Source of the DNA: Apoderus coryli | Taxonomy: Eukaryota > Arthropoda > Insecta > Coleoptera > Attelabidae | Length of the DNA: 64,000 nucleotides | Direction of reading: 5' to 3' | Assembly: GCA_911728435.2 (NCBI GenBank) | Contig: OU452201.1 | Location: 2,728,001 to 2,792,000, forward strand | In this document: piece by piece, positions 36,507 to 47,842 of the stretch | Layout: every line of letters starts with the position of its first letter | Numbering within the stretch: position 1 is the first letter of the stretch | Made by a program: the position numbers and the translations under genes | Notes under the pieces: generated by a model | Database searches by the model: none | Seen by the model: only the letters and a program-made list of their open reading frames with translations | What the model was told of the DNA's origin: nothing

Positions 36507-37107
36507 TTTAATTGAATACCTGTATTAATTATTTAAAAAGTTTTGATGAGTTATAGATTTCTTGAAGGAGTTTACTTGATAAATTGTAAAATTAAATTAC
36601 ACCTATTTTTTAATGTCAATATCATATGACTTGTTATTAACTGGTTTTCTATTGTCACATCAGTGGAACTGATGTGATGTGAGGCTATTCTACAAACGCA
36701 GTTGATTTATGGGTTTGTAAATGTGATAAAATGCAATAACACCTAAAGTAGATGTGTTATTGGAAAATGTGATTAAGTAAAAACATCGACTGAGGACAGG
36801 ATGATTACGCAAGAAGAAGAAAACCGGAGATACAGACACAGAAACAAAGTATAAGTCACAAAGCGGAACGAAATAAAAGAGTCGATGACCGTGGTTCGGA
36901 TTCCACGCTAAACTGTAGGTCCAATAACTAAGAAATGGCTAAATTACCTAGTTGTAGAGGCCAATAATATGAAGGAGAGAAGAAGAAAATTGAAATAACC
37001 TAACTTTCCTGACCAAATAGTTATGGAATAACCCACAGATCAGAGAAGAATATCTAACCCAAGAAAACAACCATTAAACAGATTTGTAAAGGAATTTAAG
37101 ACAAACG
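36507..37107. other. Intergenic DNA between VhaM9.7 and PARS2
   Basis: Divergent start codons 600 bp apart. A short hairpin (cacatcagtggaactgatgtg) lies near 36657; no target-site duplication surrounds it. No other feature was recognised. Confidence 0.4.
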
Positions 37108-39617
37108 ATGAAGCTTAGATACAGATTATCCAAAATATTCCAACCATTAACACTAATACCCAAAAATTCGAATATTTCAAATGAAGAAGCACTATCAAAA
37201 AGTCAAAGGGTACACGACCAGCACAAATTATATCTCCATTGAATTTACGAAAGCATTTTATTTTAGCTTATGATTGAGACTGGTATAATCCATCCGGCTT
37301 CCTCAGGTGCATTTCATTTACTACCTTTAGGAATTCGATCACTAAATAAATTAATAAAAATTGTGGAGGAAGAACTATGTGGTTTAGACGCACAGAAAAT
37401 GCTGTTGCCAGTTTTAACTAACAGCAAATTATGGAAACAAAGCGGTAAGTGTCTAATTGTATATTAATTCAGTAATATTGAAATGAAAGGCGTCTTCTCC
37501 AAAATACAATCGTCTATTATTTAAAATGAAACTAAAAGCTTAAACCATACATGTTTTGGGAAACTTGTTACTTCTTCACATCATTAGTGGTTAGATTAAC
37601 AGCAGAATTAGAAAGCGTTAGAAACTAGTGAACGGTTCTTCATAATATACCTATTAATTACTATGATCCCACTGTGGAAAAAGGAAAAAACTAAGGAAAT
37701 GAAGATTTTTCCATTTACATTAAGAAAAACGAACTAATTACAACCTAACAGCAAAGAAATATACATTATCAACTTAATAATAGCTGTAATGTGTGTTTTT
37801 AGGAAGATATGATCAATTTGGTCCGGAATTGTTTACACTGGAAGATAGACATTCGCATAACTATATTCTAAGTCCTGTAGGTAAATATTTAAGAGAGTTA
37901 GCTAATTAGAAATGTTAATAATTATGTAGAATATTGATTTTAGACTCACGAAGAAGCATGTACTCTTCTACTGTCCTCAATCAGTTCCATGTCGTATAAA
38001 AATTTCCCGTTATTTTTGTATCAAATTTCAACAAAATTTCGCGATGAAATGAAACCACGATTTGGATTAATCAGGGCCAGAGAATTTATCATGAAAGACA
38101 TGTATTCATTTGACATTGACAAGGAAAATGCCATGCAATCTTATGGCAGAGTTATTCAAACCTATGATCGAATATTTAAGAGGATTGGAGTAGAATACGT
38201 GAAAGGTAAATGTACATATAAATACCAGGCTGTCCCGCAGCGTAAAATATTAAATTTGCACTTACCAGTGTAACTAAAATAAATGTTAAATTTAAGCTTT
38301 GATACAATTGATAACACCGAATATCCTTTAATTCCAAAATATCAATAGTTTTCACTTACCTTATTGTGCGCTCTTTTACGAAATCGTGATGCATAAGGGC
38401 ATTTTGTCATTGCGATAGAAAATGTTCAGGTCTGACAACAAATTTGGAATTATTCAAACGAAACGGAGGCCTTATCGAGTATGTAATGTATGCTTTCGGA
38501 AAAGCTCTTGGACACGTTGAATTTTTTTTTGCAGAACGGACATTTTTTGGCCATGTTGAACTTTTGTATTACGTACCAATTTCGATGGTTGAGTGTCAAC
38601 CCCAGACTTTCAATAATTTAAAAATATATCCCCATTGTTTTGACACAAATCACAACAATTATAAACAATAATCAGTAGATTGGGTACTGGGACTTGCCAC
38701 GCGTTACTAACATTTTTCTGTGTGGTAAAATGTATATATAAAACCTTTAGCTGCTGTGTTTATTTCAGTCCGTGGTTCTGCTGGTTTGATGGGTGGTGAT
38801 TATTCCCATGAATATCACTTCAAATCGAGTATCGGTGACGACAAAATATTCTCATGTAACACATGTAGTTTCACAGCAAATTTAGACTTGATAAAAAATG
38901 ATGCATGCACCAATTGTAATGAAACCTCACATGTAACGATTACGTATGGTATAGAAGTAACAGTAACACAAATAATTTTACTAATACGCCTTTCTTTTAA
39001 TGTCAACTTCTTTCAGGGTGGTCATACCTTTTATTTAGGCGATAAATACTCAAAACAATTCAACGCTAAATATACAAGTAAAGATGGAAAGCCTGTGAAT
39101 CTTTTAATGGGGTGTTACGGATTGGGTTTAAGTAGAATTCTAGCTGCTTCTATTGAGGTTCTAAGCAGTGAGACTGAAATGAGATGGTCTGATGCATTGG
39201 TTCCGTATTCAATAGTTATCGTTCCGCCAAAGGTAAATGACAATGATGACATACGTCAATATGCAATTGATAAGGGTGTTTTAGGACGGTAGCAAAGAGC
39301 ATTACTTAAATCCAGCAGCAGGCAATGTTCTTTACGACTTCTTACAACAAAATCTTCCGCGGACCTTCTCTGATGACATTCTTCTGGATGACAGAACATC
39401 ATTAACAGTCGGAAGACGACTGGTGGATGCGAAACGAGTTGGTTATCGCTATGTGATCATAATTAATAAACGTTCATTCGTTGATCAAGCCTCAGGATCA
39501 TTCGAGCTCAACGATTTGAAAAATAATGTGAGGTTAGATTTAAGTAGAGATGATTTGGTAAATTATATAAAGAATAATGACACAAAATTGCAAAATGCTG
39601 TAAAAGAATGTATTTAA
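37108..39617 (+). CDS. PARS2: Mitochondrial prolyl-tRNA synthetase
   Basis: Charges mitochondrial tRNA-Pro. Seven exons (37108-37209, 37267-37444, 37803-37876, 37944-38205, 38769-38956, 39017-39232, 39285-39617) join in frame to 450 residues (human 475). The start MKLRYRLSKIFQPLTLIPKN is basic and amphipathic, as in an import presequence. The class II core has SQRLMIETGIIHPASSGAF, ILSPTHEEACTLL, motif 2 (FRDEMKPRFGLIRAREFIMK), VRGSAGLMGGDYSHEY, a Cys4 zinc-like insert (CNTC, CTNC), GGHTFYLGDKYS and motif 3 (MGCYGLGLSRILAASIEVL). The C-terminal anticodon-binding domain has DDRTSLTVGRRLVDAKRVGY. It appears intact; the donor of exon 3 (GTAGGT) and the acceptor choices are inferred. Confidence 0.93.
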
Positions 39618-39644
39618 TAGGCAATGTTTTCTATTTTTTTAATA

Positions 39645-41705
39645 TTATTTATATAATTTGGTAGGTTGTGCGACAGTTGTTATGGAAAATCCACCAGAGC
39701 CGATGAATTCTCGCCATTGGCGACATTGTTTTCTTCTGGCCAACTTAGTAGCAGCAGTCTCTTGATATTTACTCGGTTTCTCCATTACTAACTCATTTAC
39801 AGTATCCCTAAAATTATTAATAATCATAAAGCGTTATAAAATATAATTTTAACTCCCAAAAAATTATAAATAATCTTAAAATAATACAGTAAATTGTGAA
39901 CTACATTGTAGAGCTGGCAACGTTGAATTCGATTATATCTCTTAACGATACTTTTTGCCATTTACTTCTAGGGTTTTATTTATGTCAAATAACGGAGCCA
40001 ACGAAAAGAATACAGGGAGGTCAGAATAATTTATTTAGACTAAGTTGCAATTTTTATGATTGGGAAATAAGCACAATAAAAATATTTCCTCTTGCTGTAT
40101 GTAGCCTTTATCAATATAATATGAAACAAGACAGAGTATACAAATCTCTCTTTAGATTTATAACGCTTGTTCATTGTTCTATGAGTACCGCAACACCGCC
40201 AAAAACCTGCGTTTTCGGGCCTACACAAATCACGAGTCAACACCATATTAATTGTAAAAGGATGTGTTTGGCGACATCTAGTTTTATCGTTGGTAGTACG
40301 CCGAGTGAACAACAGTTCCTATATCGGCTGCCTGGGAGGTCTCTGACCCCATAAAGCAACTACCAACACATAGACGCGCCGATACTCCCTTAAGCGGGAT
40401 CGCATATATTTGAAATGGGCTTGTTTAACAAAACAAGACTTAAAATCCGAGAGTTTGTCTGTCAACCACTATACTTTCACCAGACGGCCGTTTCGTCGAT
40501 CCACGACTGTACCGTTTGTGGTATATACCACATTATTTACGAGAGTTTGGCTGTCAACTACTGACCGATCACCACTGATGAGTCGTGGATCGACGAAACG
40601 GCCGTCTGGTGAAAGTATAGTGGTTGACAGACAAACTCTCGGATTTTAAGTCTTGTTTTGTTAAACAAGCCCATTTCACAATATTAATTATTGTTCTAAA
40701 TTGTAGTAAATGCTTTTTCCAATAAACCTTTTCAATTACTAGTTATTTCACATTTTCAATCAACGCTGTCATATCATACGATACTTTTTACTCTGACCAC
40801 CCTGCATTTAAATATAAAGAAAACCTTGAATACTTGCGTTCCTCCCTTGGTGGTAATTCGAAATCAAACACCTTCATAACACTGTACCGTTTCTCTATGG
40901 TAGATAGTTCTTGTGGCTTTAACATAGGATCAAGAAATTTGCGTTCGATGCCTAAGATACCGACACCCACTTCCAAATCAAGCAGCAATTCTTCTGGAGC
41001 CGAATATGCAGCTTCTAGATATTGAATTCTTTTATCCTCTCTAGAAAATTTACCAATCTAATAAGAGTTTTCATGAAAGGCCGGATAAGAAGCGAGGCTT
41101 CACTTAAAAAGTATTGTGTGGATATGTAATCGAATGTAGTCACGAAAAAGTATTAAAGAATATAGTTATTTACGTGTTAATTTGACATATCCCTATGGCC
41201 ATTAATCTGTAATCGTGGTCTTTGAACAATATTTCTTGAATAGCTGGTGATCGATGTAATAAACGGCGTTCATTGCAAAAGGCATTGCCTAAAAGCACTC
41301 TTTCTTCTTCTTTCTTTGCCCTAAATTGTGTGAATGGATATCCAACATGTTCTAGTGGATTAAATATGTTCGTTCGCAATATTCTGTGGATTTCTTTCTC
41401 TAGTAAACCAACAATAAAGTAGGGTTTACATTGGTATAATTAATAGTATAATAGTAGAGTACGTTGGTAGAGTGCGTACTATTCCGCTACTAGATAATGT
41501 AAAAAGTTCGTGATAGTGGCAGTAGAGTACTATATAGTCCAGTGAGAGTAAAGTGGATAGTACGAGTGGTATAGTATAGTAGTATAGCCTGCCTACCAGT
41601 TTCTCCCTCTAAAACTCCCTCAACTTCATTCAATAAAATAGCTGCAGCTTGCGCTAAACATTTTTTAACAACGGCTCGGTACTTTTTCCTAACGTGGTTG
41701 TTCAT
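39645..41705 (-). CDS. Unrecognised 234-residue protein, four exons
   Basis: I do not recognise this protein. Four exons on the minus strand (41597-41705, 41174-41399, 40834-41040, 39807-39645) join without a frame break to 234 residues. The start is MNNHVRKKYRAVVKKCL. It is mostly charged and helical, with no signal peptide or membrane segment. Distinct strings are IFNPLEHVGYPFTQFRAKKE, RRLLHRSPAIQEILFKDHDY, VFDFELPPREERKDTVNELV, EKPSKYQETAATKLARRKQC and WREFIGSGGFSITTV. The middle Pro/Phe-rich part and lack of domains recall small axonemal or testis proteins, and a PPP1R36-like gene lies next door, but that is only a hint. The last intron contains a 268-bp foldback element. Confidence 0.7.
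40411..40678. mobile_element. Foldback element with 98-bp perfect arms
   Basis: The arms at 40411-40508 and 40581-40678 are perfect inverted copies over 98 bp (opening tgaaatgggcttgtttaaca), enclosing 72 bp. The spacer contains a degenerate direct copy of part of the left arm (gagagtttggctgtcaac against gagagtttgtctgtcaac). At the spacer/right-arm junction, 40575-40599, the plus strand reads CTGATGA, a short hairpin, then GAAAC, the conserved core of hammerhead ribozymes. It lies in the last intron of the unrecognised 234-residue gene. No target-site duplication was found. Confidence 0.75.
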
Positions 41706-42318
41706 TGTCACATTCAAAACTGAACTATCCTACTACAAGTCCAACTAACTAACGCTATCAATGTAGATATTATCAGTAATGTATTTTCTCAACAATGTAT
41801 AATGTCGCTATGGAGTATATCGTGTACAATATATTTGACTAGTGAATAAACTAATATTAATAAACTTCCGGTCCTTTAATTATTCAACCCCTAACATAAC
41901 AATATACACAGACCTGTTACCCCACACATAATGGTCGAGAGATTTAAGTCAGGCGAGTTTACTGCACCTCTTGCACAAATCCAGCTATTTTGAAATGCTA
42001 GTTTCTTATCAACTGCCAAAATGGGCTACGCGATTTGTCTCTTGCATCCTACCATAAAATTTTTCTTACTAAGTAGGTATATCATTCCTTACAACACATT
42101 GGCCAAACTCTACACAAATCTTAGTCACGTAAATTTTTGTTATTGTGAAAAAATGAATTATTAGAAAAATTGCCAAACAGACTGTTAAATATAAAACTTT
42201 AAAATTTATGAAAAATTAGTTAGGAAAGGGCAACTGTAAGTTATAAGTTTAATAAATAAATAACATTTAATGGTAATGCAAGTTCTGACTTCGTCCCAAT
42301 CAAGAAAAAAAAAATATA
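41706..42318. other. Intergenic DNA, nothing recognised
   Basis: AT-rich sequence upstream of the unrecognised gene. No exon, RNA gene or dated repeat was seen. Confidence 0.4.
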
Positions 42319-42490
42319 GCATATTGTGTAAATCACTAATGCCTTACCCTATTTTTTATTATTATTTTTTTTAACAACTCCGTCACGTGATTGAATCAAC
42401 GATTGAATCAAGTGGCGGAGTTGTTAAACTGAACTCAATTAATCAATTCCATTTAAAAATAGAGTAAGGCATTGGTGATTTACAATATGC
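42319..42490. mobile_element. Nested foldback element
   Basis: The outer arms gcatattgtgtaaatcac and gtgatttacaatatgc extend inward to aatgccttaccctattttt and its complement with few mismatches. Inside lies a second inverted pair, ttaacaactccg and cggagttgttaa, around two copies of gattgaatcaa. No flanking duplication was seen. Confidence 0.6.
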
Positions 42491-43013
42491 GACATCTTTT
42501 AACTTTTTTTTGTTTTACTACATGCACTGCAATAGAGTAAGTAGAGTCAATGGATATCTGTTTTTTAATTGGTTGGACAATTTTTGCTTTACTATGGCTG
42601 CCGGTGTTCGGTGTTGCCATAAGTCAAACTTCTTATTAAATCTGTGGCCTAAGTGGGCGAATTAAAGGGTGCTTTTCGAAAACCTGAGTTTTATAAAACT
42701 TGTTTTTTTTACAATGTTGTAAATACAGGAAGGTAATGGGTAATATCTATTAAAATCAGTAAAAGAGAGGTAAATACTGGAAAAACATCTTACTATCGCT
42801 ATGTAAATCTAGCTTTTTATTCTATGTACACTACAAACGCAAACTAGAAAATCTACAAAAAAAAAGATAAATAAAAAAAAGATGAATAAAAAAAAGATAA
42901 ACTTATTGGACTTGGATCACTATTTCGTAAATCCACGTGGGCTTGGATCATTCAAAGTATGAAAATTTTACTTTGCTATCACAGTAAGCAATATAATAAG
43001 AAGAAAAAAATAC

Positions 43014-44429
43014 CAACCAATTAAGGAAAAATTTTTCCTAAACAAAGCTATCCACACAAATTTAATCAACATAAAACAAAGCATTTCAAACAGTTTCCGG
43101 TCTTTATCACTCATTGAACTGTTATTTTGATTGTTCATATGATGGAATTGTTTAGCATCACCCATCCCTAGTAGGATTGCAGCCAGATTTCTTGCCACCA
43201 TTCCTCTTAAATCGCTAAGGTTATCCCTAACAATATCTTCGAGATCTTTAACTACAGGTTGCCGTAATTTTCTTGCAGCTTCAATACGTCTCAGCTGCAT
43301 TTTATTCCATACCTTAAATTTCAAAATTTATTTGTAAAAGTCTGATCTCTATGAAATACAATTTATTTAGCAATGATACATAGGTATGCGTCACACTCAG
43401 ATCAGGTAATGTGATATGACATGTTCACCTACCGCTCACCTCACTTGCTGTTTTTTGTTCTCCATATATCATATTATTATATCAAAGATTACTAAATACT
43501 ATTCAGTAGTCTTTGTTATTAGTTTCATGAAAAATTTTTGTTTTGTATTTCACCGGAAATACGTGCTTTCGGTCTTTTATACGTAAATAAATAATAATCT
43601 TTATTCATTAAGTGACATACATCGCTCATAGAATACTCAGTATAGATAAACAATATCCAATTACTCTCCAAGAAGGCAGAAGTGCAACTGGCACCTTGGT
43701 CTGCAAGTTGTTTTAAACCAATGCGCATTACGTTAATGCGCCTTGGTTTTAAACACTCTTTAAAAAAGTCTGTCGGTGAGGCTATCATTGACAGTTTAGC
43801 GTTTATTTAAAAAAAAAATGCAAATTATTTGACTGGAAAACATAATCAATAAAATGTTTATATTGTGAACATAAAAAATATGAAATAGAAATATTATAAT
43901 TATATAAAACGAAGTGAACGTTTGGAATATTGAATTTACAGCATGTGATGATAACATTATAACTATACCTACTTGTGTATAGTAATGGAAGTAAACAATT
44001 AGCGATCTTAGAAAAATATCCATAGTTTCTGTGTGAAAATATGATATGAATTCCAAGCTTAGACTGCCAGGTCGACAAGTGTATATTGCCACGTCCTTAA
44101 TGTCTTGTACAGTCACGACATTTTTATCATTGAAATTCACTTTGCGCTGATAGTGTCTCTTAAATTTTGCTTGTCCATACGAATCGACAGTATCACACAT
44201 TCGCACCTCAGACTCTAACAAATTTTTTCTACTAACTCTTGAATCTGTGGATATTTTACTAGCTGTTGCTTGAATTTTTTGCTTCTGTGTTTCTGTATCT
44301 TTTCTGGAATTATTGTTTATAACTTAAACGTTGAAATAATATTTCACGAAATACTGACTTTTGAAAGGCCAAAGCCTGGCATATCTCGTCCCAAACCCAT
44401 ACTCCTGTTCGTAGAGGAAGAGCGCACAT
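43014..44429 (-). CDS. PPP1R36: PPP1R36-like protein (partial model)
   Basis: PPP1R36 is a regulator of protein phosphatase 1 expressed mainly in testis. Exons read on the minus strand are 44359-44429 (MCALPLRTGVWVWDEICQAL), 43973-44303, an exon ending at 43621 whose acceptor I place near 43668 but could not fix, and about 43014-43312. Blocks that recall the family are VTVQDIKDVAIYTCRP, FHTETMDIFLRSLIVYFHYY, VARNLAAILLGMGDAKQFHH and DRKLFEMLCFMLIKFVWIAL followed by FRKNFSLI. The C-terminal exon or exons were not found, so the model is incomplete. A 42-bp palindrome lies in the second intron. Family assignment is from memory of the human sequence and is moderate. Confidence 0.55.
43711..43754. 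repeat. 44-bp near-perfect palindrome
   Basis: The left half ttttaaaccaatgcgcatta is mirrored by taatgcgccttggttttaaa around a central cg, with one or two mismatches. Unlike the other short palindromes of this window, no direct duplication flanks it. Confidence 0.5.
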
Positions 44430-44749
44430 TTTGAATATTAAATAAAACTCGCTGAATTACATTTGACAACGAACCTGATACTGTCAAAAAGGTGGATAAA
44501 ATTTCAAATTTAGTTTATTAACACAGGATTACGATAGGTGAACATTTAAGAGTTTAGTCAGTTCTATAATTGTATAATCATAATATAATATCATAAAATT
44601 GTATTATTCATTCTATCAGTCGATATAGTGAGTAGATACCAACCTGGCAACATCCTTAGAGTAGTGACACTTTTTCACATAAAATTCGTCTGACTGCGCA
44701 GCGGCGCGGTCAGACTATAATTTAGTACATGTATACTGCATGATTACCG

Positions 44750-44960
44750 AAAAATGTTAGATTATTCTAATATTTTACATGACCATAAATATATAAATTT
44801 GTTGTGTCCTTTGAATATGTCTGTTATAGCAAAGATTAATGTACAAAATTAATCTTTGGTTATAGTATAAAAATTAGAAGGCACTCAAATAACTTGGCAA
44901 CAAAACCACATCAAAATGGCGGTTTCTCTAACTCTGTGGCGCATACGGTTTTGAGCGATA
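44750..44960. repeat. Interspersed repeat, second copy of 25480-25640
   Basis: It shares ttattctaatattttaca, ggcaacaaaaccacatcaaa, atggcggtttctc and acggttttgagcgatatt with the copy at 25480. This copy carries the 29-bp palindromic insertion at 44830. It lies between the divergent PPP1R36-like and ZCCHC10 genes. Confidence 0.6.
44830..44858. mobile_element. 29-bp palindromic insertion, CAAAG family
   Basis: The ends CAAAGATTAAT and ATTAATCTTTG are exact inverted repeats separated by only 7 bp. An exact 7-bp duplication GTTATAG flanks it at 44823-44829 and 44859-44865. The ends equal those of the 2.9-kb element at 28704-31581. Confidence 0.8.
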
Positions 44961-45113
44961 TTATTATAGTCTTCTATATAACATTATATGCCCAATAGCC
45001 GCCCACCTGACCAATAAAAAAAGAACATGAACATAACCCTTAAATAATTTCAACATCAAAAAAAGTAGTAACACTACATAATTTATTAATTGTATAAAAT
45101 ATCTGGTTATAGA

Positions 45114-45587
<474 letters not shown>

Positions 45588-45870
45588 TAAACTATTATCG
45601 TGTATGTACTATATTTTTGAGAATAAGCGCTGTGTTGTGTAATAAAACTATTACATTATAATATGTAAGTAATTTTTATAATGTATCAACATTCTTTTAA
45701 ATAAAATCCAAACATTTTTTCGTGTTTTTGGAACTTAGACAAATGCTATGTAACTATAACAAACAGTAATTCAATCAGCTTTTAATCAAATTGTTGATTA
45801 AAGGTTTTGTGGCCCTGCAGCAAAGAGAAAATGTCAATTAGGTTAAAAGTTTATTTGTTTTACAAAATAC

Positions 45871-46647
45871 CTACTTGATACAGTCATTATGTGTCTTGTA
45901 TTCCAGTGAAGCACTTGAAGGTACGTTGAGTAGTCTTTTGAGCGCATCTCTGATTCTGGCTGTAGTCGCTTGATCTGATGCAGTCCGATTCCAAATACTT
46001 AACAGGTACTCTTGATATCGGGTGGACACCACAACACCACAGATCTCATTGCCAGCCTAAAAAATGAATATTACATTTTTTATAGTTAATTTTAGTTTTT
46101 CTACCATGAATTGCTCCCCCAACATCGCCATGCAGAGATTTTCCCATGCCCGAGCTGCTTGTTCTTTTCTCAGTCTTATAACCTACAAATAATACATTTT
46201 AAATACATATCGCAATATTCACCAGTGTTAATCTCACCCATTTTCCACCCTTTTTATTCGCTGGATCCTCCCACATTGGCTTAATACCTTTTTTAAACAA
46301 ATGTACATCCCGATGTGCCGGAATTTCGTTTAGTCTTACCATATGAGAGTATAAAGCCCACCATTGCTCAACAGTTCCAACCTACAGAATGGAATTCCAT
46401 CATAGTTAATATGATAATTTACTCAATATAGATTATTTATACCTGTCCAACAAGCCGTAATGCCTGACTATACCCCTGGGAGCCCTGTACATGTGATGGT
46501 CTCTTAGAAAACCACAAACAATACGGATGTTGTAGCCTGTGCTCAGATTCAGGATAATCCAACGGGCCTAAATCTGTAATTATCGGTCCAACCTCATCCA
46601 TATCGTCGTTGTCCACATTTTCAGAATGATGGTATTGGTGTTTCGAT
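45871..46647 (-). CDS. eIF4EHP: 4EHP (eIF4E2-type cap-binding protein), first exon missing
   Basis: 4EHP binds the mRNA cap but not eIF4G well, and represses translation with GIGYF partners. Exons on the minus strand are 46443-46647, 46238-46381, 46105-46182 and 45871-46056, giving about 204 residues from a split Ser codon onward. The sequence runs HPYCLWFSKRPSHVQGSQGY, then VEQWWALYSHMVRLNEIPAH, LFKKGIKPMWEDPANKKGGK, WENLCMAMLGEQFMAGNEIC, and SIWNRTASDQATTARIRDAL, ending in EYKTHNDCIK. The TASDQ string and the substituted cap-pocket context separate it from eIF4E1. The first coding exon, probably short, must lie upstream (above 46647); I could not identify it. Confidence 0.88.
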
Positions 46648-47014
46648 CTGCAATATGTGAAACATTTCGAGATTACCCTATGGACATTCTACAACTTTGA
46701 TAAATGCATTGAGTATAAAGTATAACCAATAACGCACATGTCGAATTTGTTGGACATAGTGTTTGGATAGGTACTTAAATAATTCAAAACCATAAAACTC
46801 TTTTCTCACAGCCTTAGCTAAGTATTAATTGGTATATATACTATTTCTATTTGTGTACTTAATTAATTACAAATTTTTATAATTCTTGCTTTGTTATTGT
46901 TTCTGACACTTATTTAACCTTAATGTCTTCCTCTTTTATCACGGCATTGATCTAATTACTACGCTAATAGTGGTAGACTATTTGAAGGTTATGTTTCTGA
47001 TAAGGCAGTGTCTA

Positions 47015-47660
47015 GTCTAAATCCGTAACAATTGAATTTTACTATTGTTACGTCTATTCAACGCATGCGTATTTATGATACGGTTTAGTATGAATTTGTC
47101 GTAACCATATCTTTTGAGATAAAGTTCCGTCTATTACCTTAGCTTATACCTAATAGCAGGCGTAAACTAATATATTCTATAATTATATGCTTAATATTTA
47201 TAGACGTATTATGTAAATACCTATATACATTTTCGAGTATATTTTTTATTATAAAATTATATAAAACTAGTAAATTTCTTGGTTTTGTATTAATACTTAA
47301 TATGACTCACATAAAATATTTTATATATTTACTGCAACAATATAGAAATTACTAACATAAAAAAGAAATTTTCTTCTTGATTTGAAAATATAAGGGTTGT
47401 TTATAATATATCTATAGTGGTTTTTCCTATACTCATGGCTCGGCTGAAGAATATATATCATGTAGGTTTATATCCAACCGAACACTAACTAAATATCTAT
47501 CTCACTGCCCATCTTATAAGGTAAACAAAAATAACAACAAATATCCAAATATAATTCTTTATAATAAGTACATGTAAGTTACATAACCTTAATAAATAAA
47601 AAACGTTGGCATCAAGTTTAGACGTAACAATAGTAAAAGTCAATTTTTACGGATTTAGAC
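47015..47660. mobile_element. About 650-bp TIR element between 4EHP and SIN1
   Basis: Inverted ends open gtctaaatccgtaa and are continued by actattgttacgtcta against tagacgtaacaatagt. The arms span about 40 bp with a few mismatches. The interior is non-coding AT-rich DNA. No clear target duplication. It lies in the shared upstream region of the divergent 4EHP and SIN1 genes, about 180 bp before the SIN1 start codon. Confidence 0.6.
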
Positions 47661-47842
47661 GTGAAGATAGACACCTCCTACTGTTTACAAAAAAATAATA
47701 ATAATTGGATTTGCAATTGCAAACACAGATCAGGGAAATTGTAATCCAAGAAGTGAAAAAGTTGTGGAACAATTGAATTATACTTTACATTATTCAACGA
47801 TTATAGTTATATGATTCTATTCGTATACACCTATTTTAGAAA

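Noticed and set aside
36657..36677. Hairpin cacatcagtggaactgatgtg as another palindromic insertion
   Set aside because: No direct duplication flanks it and there is no second copy in the window.
39896..40354. 152-codon plus-strand open frame
   Set aside because: It lies in an intron of the unrecognised minus-strand gene and shows no protein-like pattern or motif.
40575..40599. A complete hammerhead ribozyme
   Set aside because: Only the CTGATGA...GAAAC core and stem II are present. Stem I next to the core could not be formed and the 98-bp arms would compete, so it is listed as a candidate, not a feature.
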